From Otis tarda (lineage: Eukaryota; Chordata; Aves; Otidiformes; Otididae): 64,000 nucleotides of DNA. Of this stretch, positions 37,915-51,400 are shown in pieces. Each line of letters begins with the position of its first letter. Positions within the stretch are counted from its first letter, which is position 1. The DNA is taken from contig CM048560.1 of the NCBI GenBank assembly GCA_026413225.1, positions 17,349,501-17,413,500 of the forward strand. The letters run 5' to 3'. The position numbers were made by a program, and so were the translations under genes. The notes beneath the pieces were generated by a model. The model was not told the DNA's origin. It was given only the letters and a program-made list of their open reading frames with translations, and did not search any database.

Positions 37915-38781
37915 CTAACCAAGGCACTTAAGAAGGTGCTTTTATGCACGCAGCCAATTTTGTTCATTTTAACAGAACGTAAGCAAATCCATAAATGTGT
38001 GAGCAAAAGAGGACCCTACATACTTACTTAAATACTGAAAATGAGACTTGTCTTATTTAAGTCAGAAATTGGAGAAATTAGGATTTTGGATTACATTTTG
38101 GGTGGTAGGCTTTAACAATTCAGTTTCTTTCAGCTGACTCACACCTAGAGGTCGGTAGGTGTTCAGAGTTCATTGCAGTTACAGATTTGCTTCAATTAAC
38201 AGTTATTCAGTACTGTTGCTCTCTACTACTGTTACTGTATGAAATGTTAATGGCTTTCATCTCACTTTCCTGAAGGAGAATCAAAGCTGATTATTTGATG
38301 AGTTGTGTGGCATCACTGAGCTCTTACATGACAGCTTACTGCTTTTTTTGAGCATTCCCTGTTATTCAGAACTTTATGTTTAAATAAATGAGAATATTTA
38401 AAAATGTTCTTAGAGAAAGGACATCTGGGATGTAGGGTGCAGCAGATGACATGTCATTTGGTTTGAGTTTGTAATCTTGCATAATATAGGACACCCTAAA
38501 AGATCTGCGTTTAAATTTTACTTTCTGAATGGAGGACTCTCTTCTGTCCCTTCTTTCTCACTGCTTGGTTAACTGCAGTGAAATAAAGAGCCTGGGTCAG
38601 TCTTTCCTGCACATATTGCAAGTTTAAAGCAACCTATAAACATAATGAATGCAAATTTATTTTTCCTTAGTATCTTAAAGTATATTGTATCATAGCTTGA
38701 AATGTCGTAAGAAACTGTTGAAAAATTGTTATCACAGGTCCAGATAGCTTGGTTCTGAGAGGTGGTCGTGAAGATTTTTAC

Positions 38782-38898
38782 CTTCAGAACACCATTCGGA
38801 TCTAATCTAAAGGGGTTACTGGCTAAACCTTGTGAGCCTAACTGCTCCGTGGCCTGCAGGAGGCATTCAAATCCAACATTCAACTCGCGTTTCTGCTT
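38782..38898 (-). CDS. Model B, candidate internal exon
   Basis: 117 bases, 39 codons (KQKRELNVGFECLLQATEQL...DPNGVLK), phase 0 to 0. The donor is strong (AAG|gtaaaa). The acceptor gaacag lacks a good pyrimidine tract. An in-frame TAA lies just upstream. Several CpGs are present. Confidence 0.35.
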
Positions 38899-40296
38899 CT
38901 GTTCAAGCCCAGCTTATGCATTAGCTTCTTATCATTGGCCATTCCTTGCTCTTTCCCAGCTATGAGACATCCCAGGATTTGGAGAGATCTCCAATATAAT
39001 TATTTTCAAGGTCTATATGAATTATGATCTGTGTGGGATGCCACATTGCTATGAATTTTCATGGACCTGAGTGCCAGTCATCCCACAGAATGCTGTTGAT
39101 GTTCAGAAAGTGCCGTTTTGACTACTTTGCTTACTCTTTACAACAAAATGTACTTACTGGAACTAGAGTTTTAGGTACCTTTCAGGAATGTCTGACCCTA
39201 CAGGACCGGGGAATAGTGGCATCTATATCACAGACCTTTCATTATCCTGGCCAAGTACAGTATAGTTATGCAAAAGGAAACATCTTCACCACCCATGCAA
39301 TCATTTATTCCTTTTGTGCTGCTATCAAGAGACCAAGTCGGGAAAGAAATCTACTACATGTGTTTCTATTTTCATGTTTTCTGAGCAAGAAATTACAATG
39401 CCTGGTAAACTGGGCAGGTACTTTGTACTCGTTATGGACTACTGTGCGAAAATGCTTTACTGACTTCAGAGGAACACCCGTAAATTTGTTAGATGTGTTT
39501 TACAAAGGGCATATTTGCCCTAGAATGAAAATGATTGCTACAAAAGAGACTTCTGGGGAATAAATAGGAGTTATATGTTATTTGGTCTCTGGAAATTGCA
39601 ACTTGCATGGCTCTTTGATCTGACCGATGGCATAATAAATGAGCATGCAGATGTTAAAATGGCACAAGCTTGGCAGGCCGGGATAAACACAGAGGGACCC
39701 TGCTAGTACTTGTTACCTGTTGGAAGTTTAATTTTCTTATTTCTCCACCTCCCACAGAGTATTGCGCACTGCTTTGTTCCTCAGTATATATGCAGTAATG
39801 ATGATTTAGTAAACCATTAATGGTCTTCCTGTATGATTTAGGATGGGATTTCGTATGCTTACTAGATCAACACTTGGCACAATGGAAAAACAGTGGGTAC
39901 GTTGATGATTTTTCGGCACTTTTCTGATGCCTTGACCCTAGAGATTGTTGAAGGAAAAAATAGTCTCTTGTATAAATAGAGATAACTGTGCCAAATTGAG
40001 TAACAGCTGCTGAAGAACTGCTCCACTAACCATGCCGAAGAGATATTTCATGTTCTTGCTGTGTTTCTTCCTTGGTCTGTTCTGCATAGTAGTAAGACAC
40101 TGAGATCAGGTGATCTAGGTTTTGTAGTGGTCTGAGGAGCCTCTGATGACAAGGACATTTTCAGCCGTATATTAAGATAGTCTTTATGTCCTCTTTGCAC
40201 TGGTAGGATAACACAAAAGGAATGTAAAAATATCTGAAAATTATGTTATTTTGGTCTGGTTTTCATAAAACAGAATTGCATTCTCTGCTTGAACCA

Positions 40297-40317
40297 TTTT
40301 ATTTTTATTTTTATTTT
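40297..40317. repeat. (TTTTA)n-like AT-rich repeat
   Basis: T4-5 blocks separated by single A residues. Confidence 0.8.
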
Positions 40318-41112
40318 CTTCATTCTTCTGTTAATCAGAGATTTTTGTGCTTTGCAAAAGAGAGAAACTTGAAGCAATCAGTGTTATGTTTTGCAGCCTC
40401 TTTGTGGAGTAGAATTATTGCCTAAAAAAAAGCAGAGATTGCCCTCAACTACTATAGACTAGGACATCAGTGGTCAAATGAGGTCTTGGCAGCTTGCCCT
40501 AGAACAGGCTGCATGAAATTCTGGATCATTCGTCTGCCCCGTCATCACGTATCTTGTAAAAGCGCTGGTGATCCTTACAGACCCCAAAAAGCATGAGGAA
40601 ATAGGTTGGTAAAAAAACCCAACATGAGTACATTATGCAATTGTTGGGCATTAATTTTGATAGTATTATAATCACCTTTCTGATTGCACCACAATAAATA
40701 GAGACTCAGCGTCAAAAATAGCAAATTCTATTTTTCCTCTTTTTGCAGGCATGGATATGTGAGAATGATTTCTATATAGAAACCGACGACTAAGGGAAGC
40801 AACTGATGAAGTGAAAATGGGCAGATACTGGTTCTGCACCAGAGGGTACTGTTTTTAACTTCGAAATACAGTTTTTCATTTGATGCTGAAGAATAACATT
40901 TTTTGGAGGGGTTCTAATACCGTGTGAAGTTAATACATCAATGTGCATCTTGAATTGCACTCCAGTAAAACAAACGTTAACTTCCTATGCCAGCTAGTGG
41001 GGTTAGTAGCAAGGTGAGGACTAAATGGAGCTTTTCTGATTAGAGAACGAACCGTACTCACTATTAACAGAAGGAACAGGAAGATTGTCATAGGCTCATG
41101 GTTGTGTCCTAC

Positions 41113-41208
41113 CTCCAGTATTGTGCCTCTGTAACAGTAGTTTTGGTTCCCCGGACCATTTCCATCAACATATCTAGCGAGAGACATCTTGCCTGGTTCT
41201 GCATCCTT
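41113..41208 (-). CDS. Model B, candidate internal exon
   Basis: 96 bases, 32 codons (KDAEPGKMSLARYVDGNGPG...YRGTILE), phase 0 to 0. The donor is GAG|gtagga and the acceptor follows a good tract (ttggattttcttattatc). The same frame is open further on both sides, so edges rely on splice signals. Confidence 0.35.
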
Positions 41209-41299
41209 CTTTTTGTGGACACAAGATAATAAGAAAATCCAACACATATGGACAAAGGAAGCTGCAACCAGAATGTGGTACTCTTGACTTTTTCCAGCA

Positions 41300-44200
41300 G
41301 GATGTGTAAGCTTGCAAATCACTGCTAGATCAGGGTGGAGTTACCCATGGACAGTGTCAGAGCAATATGTAATTCTTAAGCTGTTGGACTTTTAAGGAGA
41401 TAGCTATTGTGTCTCTTTGCACAGGCTGAATATGATTTGTTTGTACTCGAGCAGCACAACTGGCTTATAGGTGTTACAGTGAGCTGGGAATATAATGGGC
41501 TTTTGCCTTCTGTCTACTTTTACCTTGTATCTAGTAGGTGATGTAACTGCTGAGCTATCTGTTGAATTAAATAGAGTTAGGGTTTCCTCATGGTTTGTAT
41601 TACAGACCACCTACCTGGTGTTAAAACGCAGAAATTGGTAGCAGCGTGAATGACTCAGTGAGCAAAGTTGCTATTAAAGCATTTGTGCATTAATGGTTTC
41701 TATCTGTAATCCATAGTACATGATGATGAGAAAAGTGAGCTGAAACAGAAGATTAATGAAAACAATCAATGGTAATTTCTGTGCTTTTACTAAATAAGAG
41801 CCAATTGATAGCTTCAGTGCTGAAATCAAAGTAATGTTAAGACTTAAACTAAAGCCAGGCCTGTGGTATTGGAATGACTCTCTCTGCATATTGGTCTCCT
41901 CATCCACTTGGAGCGGATCAAGTTCCAGGACTGCAGCATTTTTCAAAGGACTCAAGTTCTCCGTAGCATGTTACTTTTTGTAGGAAAGGAAATATATAGT
42001 TATTGTAACAGCAACAGCACCAGTCTTGGAAGTAGCTGATACTATTTTTCTGTCTGTAATCTGCAGTAAGCTTATTCTAGATTTCAGGGAAAATGTGACA
42101 GAAATATATTTAATTTCTACTGTTCCTTCAAACGGCGGTTTGCAGAATGCATCTGGGTGTACAGCTAATGACCCATGAGCAATAAGCAACTGTTTAAGTA
42201 AAATGCACTATGAAAAAGCTTTTACCAAATAGCATTTTAATATTTTAAATAGATTTTCCATTGCAGGCTCTTTGTAACTGGATTAGTTCTCTGATGTATT
42301 CTGACAGAGCTGTTGTTAGGGATACTCCATTAACTTTGTCTGTCATCTTATTTTCCCCAGTATCCAGCATAACACCCTTATATTTCATAATTTGTATTGC
42401 TATCAGTGCTGATTTGTAAATGTGCAAATTATAATTAACAACGGCCACTACTTCTATTAAATATTAAATCATTCTTGCAGCCTGTATTTTCCACAGCAGA
42501 TGGAGCCCTGTGGTATGCAAATAGACTTTCCTTAAGTAGTCAGCATTTTTAACCAAAATTTTGGCTTTAAAAATGCTTTTTTTTTGTTTGCTTTATGTTT
42601 TCTATAGCATTTAGGATAATATTTATTCACTGCAGATTCCCTTTCTCCCCATAAGAATTTCATGGACTATTACATTCTAGCACTGAGGTTTTGTTTCACT
42701 TCATTAATAGCTCCTTAATCATAGAGCCTGCTTGTAAAGTACAAACGCTTGTTATTTGTACTTATGCTGCAGTATTGCGTAAGAGGCATTTAGTTATATT
42801 TTAATATGTATAGCAGAAGCAAAAATGCTGGGTACACCAACATAGTTTTTAATTTGAAAACCAATCTACACGCACAGTTTTTTTTCCCCAGAATAAGCAA
42901 AAGCATTTATGGTTTTATATTGTGTCTTAAACATTCCATTAAATGTCATCAGCTGATTCAGGAAAATGTATTCCAAAAATACTAGAGAACTGTAAAATGT
43001 GTAAATGTAATGAATGCGCAGGACATAGAAGGGATTTAAAGTCCAACATTTATCAGGTAACTATAAAACAGCAAGAAACATTGATAGAACATTACATTTT
43101 TCTAATATGTAATACTTTAAGTATGAAACTCTTATTTTTAGTGTTTACTGCTGTGCTTTTTTATTAAAGAACGTTGATCCAAAATTAGCATAGCCTTCCT
43201 AACATTGAGAGGCATCTGAAAGGCAAGCGGTGTTATTCAGGAAATGGTTTCACTATCCACTCCAGCAATTGCAAATGAAGATTTTTCAAACGATCAACTC
43301 GGAGATTGTATCCTAAATAAAGGCAACTCAGTTTTTTCCACATTTTAAAATGGACACGGGAACGTAGAGCTCAAGGACATTAACTGCCACATTAACCAAA
43401 GAGTAATGAAAACTTCTCTGAATGAACATTTCAGTGAGCTGAATGGCCTCAGCAATATAGAAATTAATTGTAACAAGTTAAGGTCTTGTCTCCCTACCGT
43501 TTTAGTAGGAGTTGGAATTAGCATGCTAAATGGGATCGGCAGCAGTCAGCAGCTGGATTGGAGTATCCTGGAATCCATGCTGTGAGTGCACATTGGTAGG
43601 GTGATACCTCTCATAACTCTGAGGTACGATTTACTGGTAAGTATTGACCTATTTTAAGCTGAAGTTATAAGTGATGCTGGAATAGAATTCTAGCCCAGAC
43701 TAGCCCAGACTAGCCCAGACTACTGGCTAGTCTGAGCGGGAACAGCTCTGGCCACTCAGAACCTTTACATCTACCAAGAAGGTACTTTTAGGTTGACTTT
43801 GTATGAGCAGGAGTTCAGATAAAAGGGCAGGACCTGATGCTAACCATTTGGGAACAGTTATTGTAATTTAAAATATGTTATTTGCACAATGAGCAATTAA
43901 AAGACGTTTCCTGTTAGTTCAGATTTATCAGCTTTATTGTTAATGTTAATAGGAAATATGGTTTGAAGTATGCTGCAGGGATAATATCTTAAAAAATGTA
44001 AAATAAATTTTAAAAAGTGAACAGCAAGCAGAGAAGAATTGCTGTAGGTGGGCTTCTGTTCGACGTCCACACCGTGGCATGTAGGAGAGCATAGAGAGAA
44101 CTTTAAACAAACCAATGGAAGTACTAGAGGCAGTCTGCTTGTGGCAGCCTGGAATTGTGTATGGGTTGACTTACGTGTTAACCAGGCTAATTAGTCTCCA

Positions 44201-46250
44201 CAGAACTTGGGCATGATAGAACAGCATTTTCATCAGGAGCCTTCAGTCTGTGCTTTCCTAGAAATTTACTGTTATATACCCAGGATAGTCTTGGTGTCTT
44301 GGATGTTTCTATGCAATTTCTGCTGCAAAGAGAGGTCCAAGGAGGCAGAAATTTGACCAGTTTATTGAAATGAAGAGGGTGTTTAAGTATTATAGAAAGT
44401 TGAATTTCAGCAAAATTTCTACCAGACTCAGGCTAATATTTGACATGAACAATTTATTCACTGAAATATCTAAAGCCTTTCCTTGTGAAAAGAACTTCAT
44501 AGGAACTTACATGGGCTTTCAAAGAATTTTCACTCCAGAAGCTGTTGTGCTGTGTCTGGGAAATAGTTGTATCCTTGTCTTTATCTCCTTATAACATCAC
44601 ACTGCAACCGCTTTACTCACATGCACAGCGTGGAACTAATCCCTCCCTCTGATCTGAACTCCTGTGCGCCCTGAGAGTTCTACACCCCCTGCACAGCTTT
44701 ACCCCGTGGCTTTTGGCATCAGCCGTGCTCTCTGAGCCCAGCTGTTTAGAGCAAAGAAATCTCCTTGCTCAGGCAGCTGGGCAGGCCTGCACTTCAGCAC
44801 ATCCGCCTTTGTAAATGGGCCTGATGATTTTTCTGTGTGCAGGACACTCGATACAGATGTATGTGGGGCCTCTCAGTGTAATACCTCGTTGGTGAAGATG
44901 TTAGACTGTACACAGGTACAATCTTCCAGCATGCTCCCCTCCCTCTGAAGCTAGGTTCTGGTACGCAGTACCTCTGCAAATCTGATACATACTGGCTAAC
45001 GAGAGAATTTACAGGCAATTGAATGTCTCAATATCAGATGAAAGGAAGATGTCAGGGAAGAGAGCCTACTTTCTCTAGGTTCAGAAGCACAGTTGAGTGA
45101 ACGCCATTAGACTATTCCTATTCCTATTTAGAATCAGAGGAAATCCTCTCTGGAGAAGCTAAGGAAACACAAGCATATTTTAGTCAGTCACTGATATCCC
45201 ACTTAAGCCTTATTTAAGATCTGTCTAAAGAGGAGCTGATATTTTGTCTGTGAAGCTTTGGTATTCTTTTTCTCTAGGAGTAGCTAGTTAGGAGCATTTT
45301 AATTATGTTGAACAATTTAAATGGCTGTATTTCTTCATTCCTTTCAAGAAATCTCACTGTTCTCAATGTGGGAGATTAGGATGTTATACATTATCCAGGA
45401 AGCACTCTTTAAATATCAATTTGTGTATCTTTGAGGCTTAAAATAAAAGTATTGCTAAGGGCTGTGCATGACTACCCTTGAAACCATTCAGCACTTTTGG
45501 GGAATCATCACTTACGTCGGATAGGCAATCTACAGGAATTTACGATGAGGAGAAAGAGAAGCAGGACTCCTAAGCATTCTTTTCCCTGCCTCATCTCCTG
45601 AAGCTTGATTCGTTCTTAGCAGTGCAGTGATTGAGAAAGCTTAGACAAAGCTTAGAAAAATCAGGAAATATCTTAGCAATTGTGACTAGTAGTGGTGAAT
45701 GTAAAAGGAGATGGTCATTCCACAATGGCTACCTGTATGACTTCGGATGAGATTTGTAGTCTCAAGTAGGAGCCTCAAGAATTCAACATTGGATCTCCTG
45801 TTTGCAGCTGGACCCCAAAGTGTCACGTCTGTAATCTCTTAGTCGTACATCCTTGTCTATTCTTACTCAACTACAAGAACTTTACTTCTCCACACAGTGT
45901 AAAATGGTGGCAGTGTTTTGTCTTTCTTCTGCTCCTGCAAGGCAAATTAATTTGTTAGTCTCCTGCCTCTAAATTGATGTACGTTGGAAAGGAGAGCAGG
46001 CTGTAGATCTCCAGCTGATTTTCAAGTACATATGTTTACAGTCTTACTGTATCTTCGTGTGACCAAAAAAAAAATGGAATATCTAGCGTAAAACAGGTAG
46101 TGGAACAATGTTTAGAATTCTGGGACTCCTAGAGTAGACCAAGGCAGATCTAAACATAAATGTCTAAATTTTTTAATTTTACAGCTAAATCAAATGCTAT
46201 TGAAATTAAGAAGACAGATGGAAACAGGGTACAGCATGAAAAAGCATTTC
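41300..46250. other. No supported gene
   Basis: AT-rich DNA with scattered strong minus-strand donors (41.6, 44.2, 44.5 and 45.5 kb) but no complete exon that fits model B. The only structured feature noted is the repeat at 43.69 kb. Confidence 0.4.
43691..43734. repeat. TAGCCCAGAC x3 tandem repeat plus hairpin
   Basis: Three perfect 10-mers at 43691-43720. The last runs into CAGACTA-CTGGC-TAGTCTG (43716-43734), a perfect 7-bp stem with a 5-base loop. Confidence 0.92.
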
Positions 46251-46299
46251 ACTAGACCACATCTAATCATAATCTCTCAACTGGAGAGACGTGGATTTG

Positions 46300-47222
46300 A
46301 CAGACGGACCACTCAGTGGATAAGGAAATGGGTGGGTGGTGGCACTCAAAGAGCTGTGATCAACAGCTAGATGCCCAAGTGAGACTAGTGATGAGTGGCT
46401 TTCCTCAGTGGTTGGTGTTGGGACCAGCCCTGTTTAACATCTTTGTCAGTGACATGGACAGTGGGATAGAGTGCACCCTCAGCAGGTTCGCTGACAACAC
46501 CAAGCTGTGTGGTGCAGTCGACACGCTGGAGGGAAGGGGTACCATCCAGAGGGACCTTGACAGGCTGGAGAGGTGGGCCCATGCAAACCTCGTGAAGTTC
46601 AGCCAGGCCAAGTGCAAGGTCCTGCATGTGGGTCGAGGCAATCTCAACCACAAATACAGGCTGGGCAGAGAATAGATTGAGAGCAGCCCTAAGGAGAAGG
46701 ACTTGGGGGTGTTGGTGGATGTGAATTTCAACATGAGCCAGCAATGTGCACTTGCAGCCCAGAAAGCCAACCACATCCTGGGCTGCATCAAAAGAAGCCT
46801 GACCAGCAGGTGGAGGGAGGTGATTCTCCCTCTCTGCTCTGCTCTCATGGAGTACTGTGTCCAGCTCTGGAGCCCCCAACATAAGGAGAACATGGACCTG
46901 TTGGAGTGAGTCCAGAGGAGGGCCACTAAGATGATCAGAGGGCTGGAGCACCTCTCTTATGAGGACAGGCTGAGCGAATTGGAGCTGATCAGTCTGGAGA
47001 AGAGAGGTACATTCAGACTGGACATAAGGAAAAAAAATTTTGCAATGAGGGTGGTGGAACACTGGAAGAGGTTGCCCAGAGAGGTGGTGGATGCCCCATT
47101 CCTGGAAATATTCAAGGCCAGGTTGGATGAGGCTCTGAGCAACCTGATCTGGTTGGAGGGGGGTTGGACGAGATGAACTTTAAAGGTCCCTTCCAACCCA
47201 AACTATTCTATGATTCTATGAT
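46300..47222 (+). mobile_element. CR1 retrotransposon, 5'-truncated copy 1
   Basis: The 3' part of a CR1 LINE. It covers the end of the reverse-transcriptase domain, the downstream ORF2 tail and the 3' end with its tandem ATTCTATG-type tail (47205-47222). Related segments in order include the catalytic block (46487-46498), [20 protein letters not shown] (from about 46730), MIRGLEHL (46931) and HWKRLPREVV (about 47060). Compared with copy 2 it lacks about 125 bases between the GAGAAGAG box (about 47005) and the ACATAAGG box. The 5' edge is approximate. Confidence 0.95.
46316..46675 (+). pseudogene. CR1 reverse-transcriptase remnant
   Basis: Open for 119 codons and covering the C-terminal part of the RT palm and the region after it. 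The catalytic box, FADD in this family, reads FADN at 46487-46498. The lost second Asp is a GAC-to-AAC change, as expected from decay of a CpG. The frame ends at TAG (46673-46675), where copy 2 has TGG, again a G-to-A change. No active enzyme is possible. The family assignment rests on the FNIFVSDMDSGIECTLSRFA block and the whole-element match. Confidence 0.9.
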
Positions 47223-47269
47223 ACAGCTAAACATAGGGTCTGGGATTCTAATCTCCAAGGCTGAAATTC

Positions 47270-47284
47270 TTTTTTTTTTTTTTT
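47270..47284. repeat. Poly(T) run, 15 bases
   Basis: Lies about 48 bases beyond the 3' end of CR1 copy 1. It is not part of the element, whose tail is the ATTCTATG repeat. Confidence 0.8.
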
Positions 47285-48065
47285 AAATATGATATTAAAA
47301 GCATAGAACACAACATAAGGATCCTATTTATAAAGAGGACAATTTTATAGTGGTGTGGAGTTTTACACCTGGTAGTAGTTTATTTATTATGAACTTTTCA
47401 TTATTACCTTCCCCTACAAAGAAAAAGAAGGGATTTAAGTGCCCAAGCGAAGTGCATACATAGTTTCAGTTAGGTGAAATGTTTTGAATTGTAGACAAAC
47501 TCTTCATTTTTTTTCATGTTGATTGAAGCTGTGTCTTTGTTCTAAGTGGTAATAGTAATGAACAGTGTTGAGATCCAGAAGATATTACAAGGGCAGAACC
47601 TCATTATTCCTTGTTTTGGACATACTGTTTGAAGAGTTTCTAAAGTAGCCTAGATTTTGATCAGGAATTTTCAAATTGAGGATCTCTGAGCTCTACTTTA
47701 AGAGCGTGGTTGATGCATCTCTGGAAAATTTTATCATACAACGTTTTCTTTTCATTAGATTGTGAACTCTCAATGACTTCCTGAGAGTAAATTTTCTTGA
47801 GAGGAGAATTAGAAAACATTATTTGAGGTAAAGGACTTGAGAATACTTGTCCAGAAGAGATTGATAAGAACATAACTAGGACAGCTGTGAGCTGTGCTTT
47901 AAAATTGTAAATGATGCTAGTAAGTGATTTTCACTTCTGATTTTAAATAGTCTCAGAAATCGTCTTATACCGAAGCTGTTTTGAATTACATTTTGTTTAG
48001 TAATCAGAACCACTATGTATGAAGTGTTCTGGAGCACATTACATACAAGGAGAGCGTGCGAGTTG

Positions 48066-48429
48066 GATTTGCTCAGCTTTGAGAAGAGAAGACTAAGGGG
48101 ATATCTTATTGCTGTTAACAGCTGCCTAATGGGAGAATCTAGAAAAGTCTGAGACAGACTTTTCTCGGAGATATACAGTGGCAGGATGAAAGGCGACAGA
48201 CAAAAGTTAGAATACAAAACATTCTCATTTTATTTAAGGATTTTTTTTTTCCCCATGAGTGTGATCATATACTGGAATAAGTTACCCAGATAAATTGTGG
48301 ACTCTTTTTACTTGCAGATATTTAGAACTTGACTGAACCTTGTCTTGTTGACTCTACTTTGAGCAGGGAGCTGGATGAGATAAAAGATAACCTGTGGTGC
48401 TTTCCAACACCAATTATTCTATGGTTCTA
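48066..48429 (+). mobile_element. CR1 retrotransposon, old diverged copy 3
   Basis: A highly diverged 3' CR1 fragment. It keeps boxes in the right order: TTTGAGAAGAGAAGACTAAG, TTACCCAGA (the VAQR/LPRE region), GAGCAGGGAGCTGGATGAGA, TTTCCAACACCAATTATTCT and a decayed tail. It carries many substitutions and a poly(T) insertion (about 48241). It is clearly older than copies 1 and 2. Confidence 0.85.
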
Positions 48430-48449
48430 CTCTGTGCTGTACTTGGAGT

Positions 48450-51400
48450 TTCAAGAGAGCACGTTAGCATATTCAAACTCTTTCAAGACTCAGTTTTGCA
48501 AATCCTTTTCTAGTTCTTCTAGGTGTGTATCAGCATTTAAGGACTAGCTGAGGTGTACACTAGCTGAGCTGTACAGATTGTGCAGGGAGTGGTTCTGTAA
48601 ACTACCCAGGAGATAGACTGCTTTACCAGGGCCAGGTCTTAAGACTACAAGATAAGCTGTAGAATAATGGAGGATGAAAGACAGGGAATGGGAGAAGACC
48701 CTCTAAGCAGAGCAGACATCATTGATGCCCCTGGGTCTAGCAACATCCTCAGAAGCAAGAGGAACCTCAGTAGCAGTTGTGTCCCTCCTGGTGACACGAG
48801 GCAGGGCTGTGTGAAGCAGGAAGCAGGGCTGGAGCGGTAATCACAGTGACCCGGTAAGCAGGTCTGAGTGGAAGGAACCCTCCTGGGGGTTGTGTAGAGG
48901 GAAAGGCCTCCCTTAAAGGCCTCTGGGAAGAGGATTTCATTTCTTCTTATGAAAGGAAGGGTGGCTGATTTCCTTCCTGGTTACCAATGCAGTTTCTAAG
49001 GGCCAAAATTATCGTTAGTGAGTGTTCCTAGCACGTAGCCAGCCAAGGTCACTGACAAACAGCTCAGCCACAGGAGAGCATCAGTAAAAAGGAGTTGATT
49101 TGTGTTTTGGTGGTGCTATTGGTGGTGTCTGGGTCACCACTTAAATAATCATTTTCCGCTGGTCAGAAGAGGCACTAGTTGTGCAGATGATAACACAAAA
49201 CTGACAGTTAGCTGGCCCAGCTCTTCCCAATGCAGCAAAGATGAGAAGAAATGAGACCTTGAGCCTAGACATACTGGTAACAGTAGGTTAGAAATATTAG
49301 ACAATACTCATTCTTCCTCCGGAAATCAGAGGTCCAGTTGTGAATATAACACAGAAAAATCTTCCCCAAACCTCCAAGTTTATTCCAAAACAATGTGCTA
49401 GATTTTCAGGTGTTCCGTAGATACAGAAAAGGGTATGTTTACCTGTAAGCTCCTTGGTGGTACTTGCTGTGTTTTCTGTTGTTCTTTGAATGATGTAGTG
49501 CCCTGATTTACACTGCTGTGCAATGCTGAAGCTTTTGATTGATGTTTCATTGAATCATAAAGTAACTCATTGCCTGTTGTCCAGTGAGTAGAAGATTAAC
49601 GCTGCAGGTACTCCGGCTGCCATAAAATACCGTGATAAATATATGCAAAAGCTCCACTACAGCGTTGTAAGACTGAATAACTAAAACACTAGTAATTTTG
49701 TTTATTTTTTGAAGGCATTTTAATGAAGGCAACCTCAGTTTACACTTCCTCTACCTTTGGAAGAACTGACGTCTGATGGAAGGGCAGATATTAGGAGACA
49801 AGCAGTTAAAAAGATTTCTAGAGAGTGGCAGGGATAACTTCTTGATGTAGGTGTTGGAAGGGCAAGCTGGGGTGATTTGCAGCTGGATCTGCTGCTGTTC
49901 GCTAACAAGCACGGATTGTTTGAGCATGTGGCGGCCTTGGTTGTAATGACCATGGAACACTGGAGTTCAAGATCCCGAGGGCAATGAGGGAGGAGAGTGG
50001 CAGAGTGCAGTCCCTGGACCTTAGGAGAGTCCACTTTGACTGATTAAGGAAATTAGTGGTCAGATCCCATGGGAGACAGGTCCGAAGGGCAAACATGCCC
50101 AGGAAAGGTGGCAGGTTTTTAAGGGCAGTATCATCCAAGCACAAGAGTGTTCATCCCAATTCGCAGAAGAACAAGTGGATGTATTGGCTAAGCAGGAAAC
50201 TAATGGCAGAGGTCCAAAGTGCAGATATTCCTCTGGTAAGCCCCTGAAGAAGTCTTCATGTTTGGGGTTTTTTTTTTGAGAAAATAATGCATAGGCTATT
50301 CTGGCATAGTGGAAAAGAATAGTCTGACTTCATGGAAGGGTCTGGCCAAACCCTTTGGTCTCTGGTGGTCAGTTCCTGCGAATTCTGTAGAGAAATACAG
50401 GCACTGTCCATTGGTACCCCTTTATTTTCCCTAACAATGTCTTTGCAACATACCAGTCTATGTTATTCCTTAATTTTGTTTGCTTACTGAGAGCTATACC
50501 GTACCATGAAATAGTAATGTGAAAACGACTGAGATGGCAGAGGCTGCATTTCTGCCAGACTGGAAGGAGAACTCTTACAATAAGGTGCCACATGCGAGCT
50601 GGAAAGCCCTGCTGCTCTGCAGGTTCTTACACTGGGCACAACTGCACTGCCATTGTTTTAACGCTTCTCTGTCTTAAGCCTTTGCAACATACTTTGCATA
50701 CTGTTGAAAGACAGTTACACTTGATGGTTTTGCTTTGCACGCTAGGCGCTGCTGCTGTTGTCAGCCAAGCAACTCGCACGGTTAGCTTTGTAGCGTTAGG
50801 AAGACGTAAAGTATACGCTACAAATCCTGTGGGCCAAACACATGCTAATGGCTGCTCAAGCTAAATCCTGAGTGCTTGGCTAAAACAATCAGGATTTGGC
50901 CCTACTTGCCCTTGGTGCTAATCTTGTCCTCTATGCACTAAACATTTTATGGGATGTAAATGATTTATTTCCATTCATCAAATTCACAAGGTATGCCTAT
51001 ATCTGTGAAACAGATTTTAAAAAAGATAGCACAGTTCATAATCTATATTAAAAAAAAAAGAAAAGCATCCATGTATTAGGCCATCAAGAGTCAAAAGCAT
51101 AATTTGAAATGATAAACGTATCCATTTTAAGTTACACATTACTTTGCATAGTTAATATCACTATAATTAGTCATAGTTCCTGTAATTTATTGAAAAAGAT
51201 GCTCAGCCCCTCTAGTGTACTACAGTGATGAATGTTGGAAGTGCAACTTTGGAAGCAGGAATCAAGGAAATTAGTAACAGTTGGAGAATTAGCATGTAAA
51301 TCAATAATATCCTTTCTCTTGCATCTTGAAAACTGAGGGTGTACATCACACGCTGCATAACGAAAGGGAGGGCAGAAGTTAGAGCTGTAACCACCTTTAC

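Larger units (their letters stand above)
37822..41208 (-). other. Candidate gene 3' part, model B
   Basis: Three minus-strand candidate exons in consistent phase 0 (41208-41113, 38898-38782, 37914-37822), ending in TAA. Together they encode about 101 residues, polar and without membrane segments. Upstream exons were not secured. The 3' end would face the 3' end of model C about 2.6 kb away. I do not recognise the product. Confidence 0.3.

Noticed and set aside
39024..39563. Plus-strand open frame of 179 codons
   Set aside because: No recognisable domain, no start context or splice logic, and composition like background. Frames this long are expected by chance in 64 kb on six frames.
42515..42522. 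ATGCAAAT octamer (POU-factor motif)
   Set aside because: An 8-mer like this is expected by chance about twice in the window counting both strands.
46385..47062. Minus-strand open frame of 225 codons, and a second of 173
   Set aside because: Antisense shadows of CR1 copy 1; high GC in the element keeps the reverse strand open.
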